Part shown: piece after piece, positions 33,830 through 43,174 of the stretch
How positions within the stretch are numbered: position 1 is the first letter of the stretch
Layout of the letters: each line of letters starts with the position of its first letter
From: Paracoccaceae bacterium Fryx2
GTDB taxonomy: Bacteria > Pseudomonadota > Alphaproteobacteria > Rhodobacterales > Rhodobacteraceae
Reading direction: 5' to 3'
Assembly: GCA_032334235.1 (NCBI GenBank)
Contig: JAVSGI010000005.1
Coordinates: 868,001 to 932,000 of the forward strand
DNA: 64,000 nucleotides
Made by a program: the position numbers and the translations under genes
The notes under the pieces: generated by a model
What the model was told of the DNA's origin: nothing
What the model saw: the letters and a program-made list of their open reading frames with translations, nothing else
Databases searched by the model: none

Positions 33830-34825
33830 ATGAACGCGCTACGGATGATCATCGCCTCGCCCAGTCCGCTGGAACGGTCGCGCCTGGCCAAGGCGCTGGC
33901 GGGAGATCCCCGGATGACGGTGATCGCGCAGACGGCCGACCTGTCGGAAACCTACACGCGCGCCGAGCAGATGGAACCGGACATCGTGCTTCTGGCCGCC
34001 GCCTATACCGGAGTGGCCGAGTTCGCCTGCATGGAGGCGCTGTTCGACGCGCTGGAGATCAGCTGGCTGGCCATCGGCGCCGAAGGCGCGGCGCGCCCGG
34101 CTGTGCCGATGATCGCGGCCACCATGACGCCCGACCAGTTGTTGCAGCGCATAGCCGAGGCACGCCGGCTGCGCGCCATGCCCGGACGCGGCCGCCCCCG
34201 GCCGGCAAGGCAGGCGGTGCCGCACCTGCGGCGCGACCGGATCGTGCTGATCGGCGCCTCGACCGGCGGGGTGGTTGCGCTGCTGACGGTGCTGGGCAGC
34301 TTTCCGGCCGACTGCCCGCCCACGGCCATCGTGCAGCACACCGGGCGCGGCTACTCTGAAAGCCTGATCAAGCTGCTGGATCGCAATTGCGCGGCGCGCG
34401 TCGTCTCGGCGGCAGAGGGTCTGGTGCTGCAACCCGGGTCGGTCTGCGTGGCCGGCGGCAGCGCCGGGCACCTGCGGCTGCTGCCCGGGCGGCCGCTGCG
34501 CTGCGCCATCACGCCGGGGGCGCCGGTATCGGGCCACATGCCTTCGGTCGATGCGTTGTTCCGGTCGTTCCTGCCGGTGGCAGGGCAGGTCGTCGCGGTC
34601 GTGCTGACCGGCATGGGGCGCGACGGGGCGGAAGGGCTGCTGGACCTGCGCCGGGCCGGGGCCCACACCATCGGCCAGGACGAGGCCAGTTCCGTGGTCT
34701 ACGGCATGCCGCGCGCCGCCGCGGAAATCGGCGCGGTGCAGCAGCAACTCGGCCTCGATCGCATCGGCCCGGAAATCCTGCGGCTGTGCGGCAGCGACAG
34801 CGCATTGCGACCGGTGACGCGATGA
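33830..34825 (+). CDS. cheB: CheB-type methylesterase with degenerate receiver domain
   Basis: A 331-residue protein-glutamate methylesterase/deamidase. The C-terminal catalytic domain is intact: Ser in LIGASTGGVVALL, His in AIVQHTGRG, Asp in VVLTGMGRDGAEGLL. The N-terminal receiver domain is shaped like CheB's but lacks the acidic pair (residues 9-10 are Ala-Ser) and the phosphoacceptor Asp (residue 56 is Ala in IVLLAAAYTG). It cannot be switched on by CheA phosphorylation in the usual way. AGGAG sits 10 nt before the ATG at 33830. The end overlaps cheD by ATGA. The second cheB in the window has an intact receiver. Confidence 0.93.
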   Translation: MNALRMIIASPSPLERSRLAKALAGDPRMTVIAQTADLSETYTRAEQMEPDIVLLAAAYTGVAEFACMEALFDALEISWLAIGAEGAARPAVPMIAATMTPDQLLQRIAEARRLRAMPGRGRPRPARQAVPHLRRDRIVLIGASTGGVVALLTVLGSFPADCPPTAIVQHTGRGYSESLIKLLDRNCAARVVSAAEGLVLQPGSVCVAGGSAGHLRLLPGRPLRCAITPGAPVSGHMPSVDALFRSFLPVAGQVVAVVLTGMGRDGAEGLLDLRRAGAHTIGQDEASSVVYGMPRAAAEIGAVQQQLGLDRIGPEILRLCGSDSALRPVTR

Positions 34826-35349
34826 GCCTGCGGGCCGACACCATCCTGTTCGTGCTGCAGGGCGAATACCGGGTCTCGCGCGACCCGGACGAGGTGCTGG
34901 CGACCATTCTGGGCTCCTGCGTGGCGGTTTGCCTGTGGGACGAGGTCGCGGCTCTGGGCGGCATGAACCATTTCCTGCTGCCCTTCGGACCCAAGGCTGC
35001 CGCCTCTGCGCCGGAACGCTATGGCGTGCACGCGATGGAGATCCTGATAAACGCGATGCTGAAGGCCGGCGGGCGGCGCAGCCGGTTCAAGGCCAAGCTG
35101 TTCGGCGGGGCGCGGCTGTCAGCGACACTTGGCGATATCGGGCAGTCGAACGCGCTCTTTGCCAGGGATTTTCTGGCAACCGAGGGCATTCCGTGCATTT
35201 CGGAAAGCCTGGGCGGCACCAGTGCGCGGCGCGTGCAGTTCCGGCCCGTCACCGGGCAGGTGCGCCAGCTTCTGGTGCCCGACACCACGCTCAGTCCTCC
35301 GACGCTGGAAAGCCCCGTGATGCGACCGACCGATATCGTGCTGTTCTGA
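34822..35349 (+). CDS. cheD: Chemoreceptor glutamine deamidase CheD
   Basis: A 175-residue CheD, which deamidates receptor glutamines and in some bacteria stimulates CheC. The hallmark ILGSCVAVCLWDEVAALGGMNHFLLP is present with catalytic Cys33 and His51; LFGGARL and ERYGVHAMEILINAM follow, as in the family. It is coupled to cheB (ATGA) and ends the operon 20 bp before convergent selD. No CheC is seen. Confidence 0.95.
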   Translation: MSLRADTILFVLQGEYRVSRDPDEVLATILGSCVAVCLWDEVAALGGMNHFLLPFGPKAAASAPERYGVHAMEILINAMLKAGGRRSRFKAKLFGGARLSATLGDIGQSNALFARDFLATEGIPCISESLGGTSARRVQFRPVTGQVRQLLVPDTTLSPPTLESPVMRPTDIVLF

Positions 35350-35369
35350 CGGCGTCGCCCCGCCCCGCC

Positions 35370-36431
35370 TCAGCCCAGCAGCAGGCGGGGGGCCCTGTCG
35401 GTTGCGGCAATCCCGCCGATCACCGCCGCGCCTGGAAAGCCGTGGCGGGCGAAGATCGCAAGCACGTCTTCCACCGCAGAGCGGGCGCAACTGACCAGCA
35501 GCCCCCCGCTGGTCTGCGGGTCGGTGAGCAGCGCGCGTTCCGTGGCAGGAAACCCGTCGGGCAGGCACACCCCGGCGCCGTAGCCGTCCCAGTTGCGCCC
35601 CGAAGCGCCGGTGACGAAGCCTTTGGCCAGCAGGTCCCGCACCCCGGACATGACCGGCACGCGGCCCCAGTCGATCCGCACATCGCAGCCCGCCCCCCGA
35701 GCCATTTCAAGCGCATGACCGGCAAGACCGAAACCCGTCACATCGGTCAGGGCATGAACCCCCGGCAGCTCGGCCAGATCGGGGCCGGGCGTGTTGAGCC
35801 CGGTGGTGGTGGCGAGCATTTCGGCATAGCCGCTCGCGCTCAGCTGTCCCTTCTTCAGCGCCGCCGACATCACCCCGGTGCCAAGCGGCTTGCCCAGCAA
35901 CAGAACGTCGCCCGGCCGCGCCCCCGCATTCTTGCGGACGCGGTCGGGATGCACCAGCCCTAGCGCGACCAGGCCGTAGATCGCCTCGACGGAATCGATT
36001 GTATGGCCCCCGGCAACCGGGATGCCCGCGGCGGCACAGGCGGCCGCCCCGCCCTCGAGGATGCGCCCGATCGTCGCGGTGGACAGGACCGCGATCGGCA
36101 TCGCCACCAGCGCCAGCGCCAGGATCGGCCGCCCCCCCATGGCATAGACATCGCTGATCGCATTGGTGGCGGCGATGCGGCCGAAATCGAAAGGGTCGTC
36201 GACGATCGGCATGAAGAAGTCGGTGGTCGCGACCAGCGCCTGATGGTCGTTCAGCCGATAGACCGCCGCATCGTCGGAGGTGGCGATACCGACCAGCAGG
36301 GCCTCCGGCACCGGCAGCGCGGCCGTGGACCGCAGGATATCGGCCAGCACGCCCGGCGCGATCTTGCAGCCGCATCCGCCGCCATGCGACAGCGATGTCA
36401 GGCGCGGTTCTGTGGGGCTGGGGACGTTCAT
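35370..36431 (-). CDS. selD: Selenide, water dikinase SelD
   Basis: A 353-residue selenophosphate synthase, which makes selenophosphate from selenide and ATP for selenocysteine or 2-selenouridine. The active loop is SHGGGCGCK with Cys20 and Lys23 in the positions of the E. coli pair, a Cys rather than Sec form. LVATTDFFMPIVDDPFDFG, AMGGRPILALALVAMP, GGHTIDSVEAIYG and TDPQTSGGLLVS are all family stretches. GGAGAG lies about 12 nt upstream of the ATG at 36431. It sits between the ends of two chemotaxis operons, and no selA, selB, selC or selU is in the window. It could be partly transcribed by read-through from operon 2. Confidence 0.95.
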   Translation of the reverse strand: MNVPSPTEPRLTSLSHGGGCGCKIAPGVLADILRSTAALPVPEALLVGIATSDDAAVYRLNDHQALVATTDFFMPIVDDPFDFGRIAATNAISDVYAMGGRPILALALVAMPIAVLSTATIGRILEGGAAACAAAGIPVAGGHTIDSVEAIYGLVALGLVHPDRVRKNAGARPGDVLLLGKPLGTGVMSAALKKGQLSASGYAEMLATTTGLNTPGPDLAELPGVHALTDVTGFGLAGHALEMARGAGCDVRIDWGRVPVMSGVRDLLAKGFVTGASGRNWDGYGAGVCLPDGFPATERALLTDPQTSGGLLVSCARSAVEDVLAIFARHGFPGAAVIGGIAATDRAPRLLLG

Positions 36432-36570
36432 GCGCTTCTCTCCGACACTCGGCCGCCGCGGCATCCGGCCTGTCCGCGACGGTTAGGGGCGCAATCGCGG
36501 CCCGTCAAGCGGCCGCACCGACGCGCCACCCCCCGGCGGCCCCAAGGCGCCGTTCTGCGGCGACCGGGCT

Positions 36571-36586
36571 ACGCCCGACCGGGCGT
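36571..36586. terminator. Hairpin after chemotaxis operon 2
   Basis: ACGCCC (36571-36576) pairs with GGGCGT (36581-36586) and the bases inside can add a seventh pair; it lies 30 bp beyond the stop of the last operon gene and upstream of selD. A short stem without a T-tract; weak candidate. Confidence 0.35.
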
Positions 36587-36615
36587 CACATCGTGGCGGA
36601 CCAACGGCGAGAACA

Positions 36616-38424
36616 TCAGAACAGGACAAGACCCACCAGATCGTCATCCTTCGGCCGTACCATCCCGTCCTGCTGCGCCCCTTCATCGCATCGTTCCGCC
36701 AGCCCGAACGCGTCGGCCAGCCGATCGTGAACCACCCTTTCCGTTTCCATGGTGTAGATTGATCTCAGGTCGACAAATTCGGGCGCGCAATCGGTGTCGG
36801 GCGCGACCGGTATGGTGCCACGGTCCAGCAGGTCGAGCCGCTCGATCAGCGCGGTCACGGTGCCAAAGAGGTCGGATTGCGCGGCAAGAGCCCGTTCGCC
36901 ATCGCCGATTTCATGCCCCCTGACGGCCTTCGCACGGGTGGCCGCGCCCTGCGCTTCAAGCATGATCGCCGTGATCTCGTCGAGTTCGGTGATCAAGCTG
37001 GCCTCCAGCGCCGCGATGGCCCGCAGCTTCGACCCGACATCGACCAGCAAACGCTGGCCGACCGATGCGACGACCGGGCTCAGCGCCGAAATGCGCGCGC
37101 GCAGTCTGCCGAACTGCGCGCTCGACCGGCCGACCAGATCGCGCAGTTGCAGGGCGTTTTCGCGCAGCGCCTTCCCCTCGCCGCCAAGCCTGGAACAGAC
37201 GATGACCGCGTTCAGGCTGATCAGGCGGGTGCGGATCTCGACATCGTCCATCGTGCCCATTATCCCGATCATGGTGGCAAAGCCGGCCTGAAGCTGCGTG
37301 GCGACCGGATCGAGCTGGGTCTGCGAGGCACGGCATCTTTCCAGGATCTGGCGCAGCGTCGTCACGCCCTGCTGGATGCTGCCGGAACAATCCGCCCCCG
37401 TGGCCCCGCCGACCCGGTCCGACCCGATCAGATCCTGCGTCAGATCGGTGGCCCTTTGCAGGTCGGCCCGGCCGATGCCGATCGCGGTGTCGTGCCGATC
37501 CTTGGCGTCGCGCAGCAGCGCCGACGCCAGTTGCACCACCGGCCGCGACAGCGTGCCGTTCGCCCGCAGGATCTGCGCCGCGGTTGCGATCACCCTGGCC
37601 GCATTCTGCAGCCGCTGATGCGTCGCGTCACCGATCTGCAACGTGGTCACGACCGAACTCACGGCTTGCTGGATCGCCCGGATGCGCCCTGCGGTCTGGC
37701 CGCCCGCGGCAGTGGCCTGCGCAACCTCGGCATCCAGCCGCCCGACATGCCCGCGGATTTCGCTCAGGGTGCGAAACAGCCCGGTGTCGAAGGCGCGTGA
37801 CAGGGCAATCGATTCCGCGTCGGCTGCGGCCACCCGCAGCAGCATCTGCCGGATCGTGCCGTCGATGGCGCCGGTGATGGCGTAAGCCTCGTCGACCAGC
37901 CCCGAAGCGGCCAGCGTGAAGGCATCGAGTTCGGCGTTGCGCGTGGTCAATACCGCCGCGTTGACGCGCGCGTTCAGCGCGACAATCGACATGGTCTGGA
38001 TGATGCGGCGCATCTCGACCACCTCGCCCTCGAGGTCGAGCGCGCCGCGATGCATGACATCGACGGCTTCGAACACGCGGTGCAGCGTCTGCATCAGGTC
38101 GCGTGACTGGTCTTCCAGCTCGGTCGCATACCCGACCAGTGCCGCAAGCTTGCCGCTGCCCGAGATTTCCGCCAGCTTCGCCAGCGGTGCGGCAAAGCGG
38201 TCGAAGCGGCCGACGGCCTTGCCCAGACTGGTGCCGGCGCGCAGGAAATACCGTTCGCTCCGGCCGCCGAGATAGGCGATTTCGTCAAGTATCCGGTCCA
38301 GCACATGCAGGCTTGCCACGGCGGCGGCATCCGGCAATCCGGGGGCCGGTTCGGGAGCCAACTCGGGGGCCGTTTCGGGTTCGTCCAGCCGGTCGGACAG
38401 GTCAAGGGCGAGCATGGCTGTCAT
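36616..38424 (-). CDS. Soluble receptor-like protein with two MCP-tip-like segments (TlpC-like)
   Basis: A 602-residue helical protein, with no membrane segment, last gene of chemotaxis operon 2 and coupled to cheB by ATGA. In R. sphaeroides cheOp2 the last gene is tlpC, a cytoplasmic transducer-like protein, so this is its positional counterpart (from memory). Two segments resemble the MCP signalling tip: one near residue 146 (QTMSIVALNARVNAAVL followed by an FTLAASGLVDEA-type stretch), and one near residue 403 (TRLISLNAVIVCSRLGGEG then LRDLVGRSS). Both keep the LNA core but differ from the canonical LLALNAAIEAARAGE. Most of the rest is heptad-like coiled coil. Normal CheA/CheW binding is uncertain. 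The N terminus is rich in Pro/Glu. Confidence 0.72.
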   Translation of the reverse strand: MTAMLALDLSDRLDEPETAPELAPEPAPGLPDAAAVASLHVLDRILDEIAYLGGRSERYFLRAGTSLGKAVGRFDRFAAPLAKLAEISGSGKLAALVGYATELEDQSRDLMQTLHRVFEAVDVMHRGALDLEGEVVEMRRIIQTMSIVALNARVNAAVLTTRNAELDAFTLAASGLVDEAYAITGAIDGTIRQMLLRVAAADAESIALSRAFDTGLFRTLSEIRGHVGRLDAEVAQATAAGGQTAGRIRAIQQAVSSVVTTLQIGDATHQRLQNAARVIATAAQILRANGTLSRPVVQLASALLRDAKDRHDTAIGIGRADLQRATDLTQDLIGSDRVGGATGADCSGSIQQGVTTLRQILERCRASQTQLDPVATQLQAGFATMIGIMGTMDDVEIRTRLISLNAVIVCSRLGGEGKALRENALQLRDLVGRSSAQFGRLRARISALSPVVASVGQRLLVDVGSKLRAIAALEASLITELDEITAIMLEAQGAATRAKAVRGHEIGDGERALAAQSDLFGTVTALIERLDLLDRGTIPVAPDTDCAPEFVDLRSIYTMETERVVHDRLADAFGLAERCDEGAQQDGMVRPKDDDLVGLVLF

Positions 38425-39548
38425 CTGCGCCGCGCCCCCGGTGCCGGGTTGCCCTCGGCGAAGGCCATGATTTCCGCTGCGATGCGCGACAGTTGCACGC
38501 TCCGCTCCGCGCTGCCGCGGCTGATCGCCTCGCCCGGCATGCCGAAGACGATGCAACTGGCCTCGTCCTGCGCCAGGGTCCGGGCGCCGGCGTTGCGCAT
38601 TTCAAGCAGGCAGCGGGCGCCGTCGTCGCCCATGCCGGTCATGATGACCCCCAGCGCATTCGCGCCGGCCGCCTGCGCCGTCGAGCGGAACAGCACGTCG
38701 ACCGAGGGCCGGTGACGGCTGACGCAGGGGCCCTCAAGAATGTTGACGCGATACTCGCTGCCATGGCGACGCATGACCATGTGGTGATTGCCGGGAGCGA
38801 TCAGCGCCGTGCCCGGTTCCAGCAGATCGCCATCCGCGGCCTCGCGCACGGTCATGGCGCATTGCGCGTCCAGCCGTCTGGCGAAGGCCAGGGTGAAATG
38901 CTCGGGCATGTGCTGCACGATCGCGACCGGCGGGGCGTTGGCGGGCAGCGCGCGCAACACCTGCAGCAGCGCCTCGGTGCCGCCGGTCGAGGCACCGATG
39001 GCAATCACCGGCCCGGTTCTGGGCACCGCGCGCGGCGGCATCGGCGGCAGGATCACGTCGGCCGACAGTTTCTCGCCCGGGGCAAGGGCGGCCGGGGCAC
39101 GCGCCCCCGCCCCCTTGCGCCCGGTCTGGGCGGCGGCGCGCAGCGCATCCCCGATCCGGATCGCGGCCTCCTGCCGGTTGGCCGGGGTGTCGAGGCGCGG
39201 TTTCGCCAGCACCTCTGCCGCCCCCAGATCGAGCGCCTTCATCATCGCCTCCGACCCCGCCCCGGTATGGCTGGAACAGACGACGACCGGGATCGGGCGC
39301 TGCGACATGATCTTCCTGAGGAAGGTCAGGCCATCCATCCGCGGAAGTTCCAGATCCAGCAGCATGACATCGGGAATCTCGTCCCGCATCTTTTCCACGG
39401 CCACATAGGGGTCGGCGGCGGTGGCCATCAGCGACAACCCGGGATCGGCGGCGATGATCGACGAGAACGCCGCCCGGATCGAGGCACTGTCGTCAACGAC
39501 CAATACACGGAGCACCTGACGGGGCCTGGGGATTGCGACGGCGGGCAT
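38421..39548 (-). CDS. cheB: Chemotaxis response regulator methylesterase CheB (operon 2)
   Basis: A 375-residue CheB. The receiver is intact: D19-D20 (VVVDDSASIRAAF), phosphoacceptor Asp65 (MLLDLELPRMDGLTFL), Ser/His switch region VVVCSSHTG. A Pro/Ala linker leads to the catalytic domain with Ser in AIGASTGGTEALL, His in AIVQHMPEHF and Asp in VIMTGMGDDGARCLLEM. It removes receptor methyl groups after phosphorylation by CheA. It follows cheR after 6 nt and overlaps the TlpC-like gene by ATGA. It contrasts with the dead-receiver CheB of operon 1. Confidence 0.96.
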   Translation of the reverse strand: MPAVAIPRPRQVLRVLVVDDSASIRAAFSSIIAADPGLSLMATAADPYVAVEKMRDEIPDVMLLDLELPRMDGLTFLRKIMSQRPIPVVVCSSHTGAGSEAMMKALDLGAAEVLAKPRLDTPANRQEAAIRIGDALRAAAQTGRKGAGARAPAALAPGEKLSADVILPPMPPRAVPRTGPVIAIGASTGGTEALLQVLRALPANAPPVAIVQHMPEHFTLAFARRLDAQCAMTVREAADGDLLEPGTALIAPGNHHMVMRRHGSEYRVNILEGPCVSRHRPSVDVLFRSTAQAAGANALGVIMTGMGDDGARCLLEMRNAGARTLAQDEASCIVFGMPGEAISRGSAERSVQLSRIAAEIMAFAEGNPAPGARRR

Positions 39549-39554
39549 GGACCT

Positions 39555-40457
39555 TCACCTTTTCTGAAACACGGCCGGCGCGATCTGCTTCAGCAGCTCG
39601 TGCCGCACCACCATCGATTCGGAATGCCCGACGACCAGGTGACCGGCGGGTGCCAGATGGGCGACCATCCGGGCGATGACCTGGGCCTGATCGCGCGGCT
39701 CGAAATAGATCAGCACGTTGCGCAGGAAGATCAGGTCGATGTCGCGATCCAGCGCATGGCTATCGCCCATCAGGTTCAGTCGGGCGAAATTGACCCGCGC
39801 CCGCAGTTCGGGCACGATCCGCACCTGCCCGGCGGTGGCACCGCTTCCCATGAGCAGAAAGCGGTGCCGATAGTCCTTCGGCACCGGTGCCACGCCGGCC
39901 AGCGGATAGATCGCCTGACGCGCGGTCGCGAGCACCTCGGTGTTGATGTCGGTTCCCAGGATCAGATAGCTGAACTGCGCCGATTTCGACGCGATGTCCT
40001 GCAGCACCATGGCGATCGAATAGGCCTCGGCACCGGTCGAACAGGCCGCGCTCCACACCCTGTAGCCCTGCCGCTGCCGCGCCGGCCCGCGCTGAAGCAG
40101 CGCCTGCGGCACGATTCTGCTTTCCAGCAGCCGGAAATGGTCGGGCTCGCGAAAGAAATCGGTGGTGTTGGTGGTCAGCGCGTCAAGGATGGCGCCGAGT
40201 TCGCTTTCCAGCCCGCCCTGATCGAAGATGTGGCGGAAGTAGTCTTCCAGCGTGGCAAGCCCCAGCGCCAGATGCCTGCGACGCAGCCGGCCTTCCACCA
40301 TCTGCCACTTGTTGGCAGGCAGCTTGACGCCGATCTCGTCCTTGACGAGCCGGGAGAGGCGCTCGTAGTTCCGTGCCGAAGGCGTGCCTGACCCGGCGAC
40401 GGTCGGCGTGCCTTCGGCACCCGGCACGGGCGTGGAGCGCGCACGCGGCACCGACAT
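39555..40457 (-). CDS. cheR: Chemotaxis methyltransferase CheR (operon 2)
   Basis: A 300-residue receptor methyltransferase. After an N-terminal Pro/Ala-rich 25 residues: YERLSRLVKDEIGVKLP, ALTTNTTDFFREPDHFRLL, the SAM motif YRVWSAACSTGAEAYSIA, YLILGTDINTEVLATA and IDLIFLRNVLIYFEPRDQ. It starts by ATGA overlap with the upstream cheW and is followed by cheB after 6 nt. The two CheR proteins in the window are clearly different in sequence, consistent with separate arrays. Confidence 0.96.
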   Translation of the reverse strand: MSVPRARSTPVPGAEGTPTVAGSGTPSARNYERLSRLVKDEIGVKLPANKWQMVEGRLRRRHLALGLATLEDYFRHIFDQGGLESELGAILDALTTNTTDFFREPDHFRLLESRIVPQALLQRGPARQRQGYRVWSAACSTGAEAYSIAMVLQDIASKSAQFSYLILGTDINTEVLATARQAIYPLAGVAPVPKDYRHRFLLMGSGATAGQVRIVPELRARVNFARLNLMGDSHALDRDIDLIFLRNVLIYFEPRDQAQVIARMVAHLAPAGHLVVGHSESMVVRHELLKQIAPAVFQKR

Positions 40458-40972
40458 CAGGCTGCCTCCTCCGGCTGCGCGCCGTCGGGACCGGCGGCAT
40501 GCAGATCCTCGGCGTCGAACATCCGGTCGATATCCAGCACGGTGAAGAAGGCGCCGTTGACGCGGCTGATCCCGACCACCATCTGCTGTTCCCAGCGCAG
40601 CAGCCGGTTCTGCGGCAGCGGCGTGAGGGCGGCGGAATCAAGTGCCGTCACCTCGAACACCCGGTCGGCCTTGATCGCCACCACCGCGCGTTCCTCGCCC
40701 GCCATGACCCAGAGCACCACGATGCGGTTCGCCTCGGTGTCGGGCACGGGCGCCAGGCCCAGCAAGGCGCGCATGTCCACCACCGGAACGCCTTCGCCGC
40801 GCACGTCGATCACCCCAAGCAGATGCCGCGGCGCATTGGGCAGGCGCGACACCCGCTGCAGGTCGAGGATCTCCTGAACCCGGGTGACGGGGACGGCAAA
40901 CAGGTCGTCCCCCACACCCAGCGTCAGCACCTGCAATCCCCCGGCCACGGGGGAAACGCCCGACTCCATCAT
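40457..40972 (-). CDS. cheW: Chemotaxis coupling protein CheW (operon 2, second copy)
   Basis: A 171-residue Che[21 protein letters not shown], then [24 protein letters not shown] and [25 protein letters not shown]. It has a Pro/Glu-rich C-terminal tail. Its ATG (40972) overlaps the stop of the receptor gene, so it is coupled. Corresponds in position to cheW3 of R. sphaeroides cheOp2 (from memory). The third CheW of the window is 42659-43174. Confidence 0.95.
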   Translation of the reverse strand: MMESGVSPVAGGLQVLTLGVGDDLFAVPVTRVQEILDLQRVSRLPNAPRHLLGVIDVRGEGVPVVDMRALLGLAPVPDTEANRIVVLWVMAGEERAVVAIKADRVFEVTALDSAALTPLPQNRLLRWEQQMVVGISRVNGAFFTVLDIDRMFDAEDLHAAGPDGAQPEEAA

Positions 40973-42654
40973 GCCGCTTCGCCTTTGCGCCCGCCGACCT
41001 GGCGCAGGAAGCCGCCATCGAGGCTGTCCCCGGCCGAAGCCATGTCGAACGAGAACCCGCCGTCGAGCTTGGAGGGCGCAGCCCGACGCGGTGGCGCTGC
41101 CGGAGCGGCGCGTTGCCGGGTCTTGACCACACGTTCCGCGGCAGCCACGGCCGCCAGCGGCGCATCCGACAGCCGGAAGAACGCAATGGCCGAGCGGAGC
41201 TGTTCGGCCTGGCTCGAAAGCTCCTCGGCAGTCGAGGACATCTCTTCCGCAGCGGCGGTGTTTTCCTGCGTGACCTTGTCAAGCTGCTGGATGGCCAGGT
41301 TCACCTGCGCCGCCCCGGCCGACTGTTCCTGCGCCGAGTTCGAGATCTCCAGCACCAGCTGCGACGTGCGTTCGATATCGGGCACCAGTCCTTGCAGCAT
41401 CTCGCCCGCCGCCTGCGCCGCGCGCACCGTGTTGCCCGACAGGGCCGAGATCTCGCCCGCGGCCGACTGGCTGCGTTCGGCCAGCTTGCGCACCTCGGAT
41501 GCGACCACGGCAAAGCCGCGCCCATGTTCGCCCGCCCGCGCCGCCTCGACCGCCGCGTTCAGCGCCAGCAGGTCGGTCTGCCGCGCGATTTCCTGCACCA
41601 CCATGATCTTTTCGGCAATGGTGCGCATCGCCTCGACCGCCTTGGCGACCGCGGCGCCGCTTTCGCGCGCGTCATCGGCCGACTTGCGCGCCATCGATTC
41701 CGTCTCTGTCGCGTTCTGCGCGCTCTGCTTGATGTTGGCGGCCATCTGTTCCATCGACGCCGACGCCTCTTCGGTCGAACTGGCCTGCTCGGTCGCGCCG
41801 TCGCTCAGCTGTTGCGCGGTGATCGACATCTGCTCGCTGCCCGAGGCAACGTTGCGCGACGAGCTTGCCACATCGGTGACGACACCGCGCAGCCGCTCCA
41901 CCATCGTGTTCAGCGCGCGCAGCAGGTCGGTCACCTCGTCATTGCCGCGCAGCGACGCGGTTTCGGTCAGGTTGCCGTCAGCCACGCCCTGCGTCAGCCT
42001 GATGGCCCCCTGCAGCCCGCGCGCGATCGAGACCACGATCCAGGTAGCTGCCAGCGAGCCGATCAGCAGCGTCGCGACGAGGATGGAGACCACCATGGTT
42101 CTGGCATCGCCGTACAGATGCGCAGCGTCCGTGCTTGCGACATCAAGCAGGGTCGTGTTGCGGTGCAGGATGGTGTCTAGAATGGTTTCCATTTCCAGCC
42201 AGGTCTTCCGGCCCTCGCCGACCAGGAACATGTAGGCCTCGTGGGTCTGGGCATTGCGGGCCATCGCCATGGCGCGGTTGTTGATGCCCTGCATCAAGGC
42301 GAGGTAATCCTGAAAACCCTCGAGTTCCGTTTTCCCCGCGTCGTCCGCCATCGCATAGAGCTCGTCGATGTTCGACTTGGTCGCTTCGCGTTCGGCGGCA
42401 AGCCGGGCCTCCACTTCGGACCGTTCGTCGGGGGCTGCCGTCAGCAGGTAGTTGCGCACCTCGCGCTGGATCTTGACCTGATTTGCAATCATTTCCTGCG
42501 CCAGGACGATCCGCCGGGCATCGGTGCTGACGATGCCCTCCACCTTGGTGTTCAGCGACGCCAGACCGTTCAGGGCGATGAACTGGCCAACCCCCCCCAG
42601 GACCAGGATGACCAAGAACGCCATCGCCAGTTTCAGTTTTACCGTCAGTCTCAT
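40969..42654 (-). CDS. mcp: Methyl-accepting chemotaxis protein (operon 2)
   Basis: A 561-residue membrane receptor. First helix ([20 protein letters not shown]), a periplasmic helical bundle of about 150 residues with 4HB-like features ([20 protein letters not shown]), second helix ([21 protein letters not shown]), HAMP, and a signalling hairpin with [20 protein letters not shown] and [18 protein letters not shown]. It lacks an xWxxF pentapeptide; the C-terminal tail is Ala/Pro rich and ends in [10 protein letters not shown]. The ATG at 42654 has AAGGGA upstream; the frame is open 24 codons further but inside the cheW gene. In R. sphaeroides cheOp2 no receptor is inserted between the cheW genes (from memory). 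Confidence 0.95.
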   Translation of the reverse strand: MRLTVKLKLAMAFLVILVLGGVGQFIALNGLASLNTKVEGIVSTDARRIVLAQEMIANQVKIQREVRNYLLTAAPDERSEVEARLAAEREATKSNIDELYAMADDAGKTELEGFQDYLALMQGINNRAMAMARNAQTHEAYMFLVGEGRKTWLEMETILDTILHRNTTLLDVASTDAAHLYGDARTMVVSILVATLLIGSLAATWIVVSIARGLQGAIRLTQGVADGNLTETASLRGNDEVTDLLRALNTMVERLRGVVTDVASSSRNVASGSEQMSITAQQLSDGATEQASSTEEASASMEQMAANIKQSAQNATETESMARKSADDARESGAAVAKAVEAMRTIAEKIMVVQEIARQTDLLALNAAVEAARAGEHGRGFAVVASEVRKLAERSQSAAGEISALSGNTVRAAQAAGEMLQGLVPDIERTSQLVLEISNSAQEQSAGAAQVNLAIQQLDKVTQENTAAAEEMSSTAEELSSQAEQLRSAIAFFRLSDAPLAAVAAAERVVKTRQRAAPAAPPRRAAPSKLDGGFSFDMASAGDSLDGGFLRQVGGRKGEAA

Positions 42655-42658
42655 GGTG

Positions 42659-43174
42659 TCAAATCCCTTCTTCCACCAGCGCACCGGCCGCGCAATGCGC
42701 CAGCCCTTGCGAGAATATCCGTCCAAGATCGGGCAGGATCACGAAGCCGCCCTGCCACTTTCCGATTCCGCTCACGAATTCGGGCGGCCAGCGCGTGCCC
42801 ACCGCCGGAATGGCCGCGAGGTCCGCAACGTCGATTTCGGTGACCTCGTGCACCTTGTCCGCCAGGATCGCGACCACCGCCTTCGGCCCCGCGGTCTCGA
42901 CATCGAGCACCAGCATCCGCGTGTCGGCGGTGGCGGGGTCCAGCGCCATGCCGAACGGCACCCGCAGGTCGGCCAGCGGCACGACGACGCCGCGCACGTT
43001 GATCAGGCCAGACACGAACTCTCCCGCCTGCGGCACCCGCGTCACCGCCACGGGTTCAAGAATCTCGCGCAGGCAGTCGGCGGGAATGGCCATCATCTCG
43101 CCGCCCAGCTTCAGGGTCACCACGTTCATCACTTCGCCTTTCTGCTGCGCGTTCATGGGTGCGGTGCCGGTCAT
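42659..43174 (-). CDS. cheW: Chemotaxis coupling protein CheW (operon 2, first copy)
   Basis: A 171-residue CheW if the ATG at 43174 is used, coupled to cheA by ATGA. The start at 43129 ([11 protein letters not shown]), with a good AAAGGCGAAG ribosome-binding site, would give 156 residues and begins at the family core; either is possible. [36 protein letters not shown] and [16 protein letters not shown] are CheW stretches. It precedes the operon 2 receptor by 4 bp. Confidence 0.92.
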   Translation of the reverse strand: MTGTAPMNAQQKGEVMNVVTLKLGGEMMAIPADCLREILEPVAVTRVPQAGEFVSGLINVRGVVVPLADLRVPFGMALDPATADTRMLVLDVETAGPKAVVAILADKVHEVTEIDVADLAAIPAVGTRWPPEFVSGIGKWQGGFVILPDLGRIFSQGLAHCAAGALVEEGI

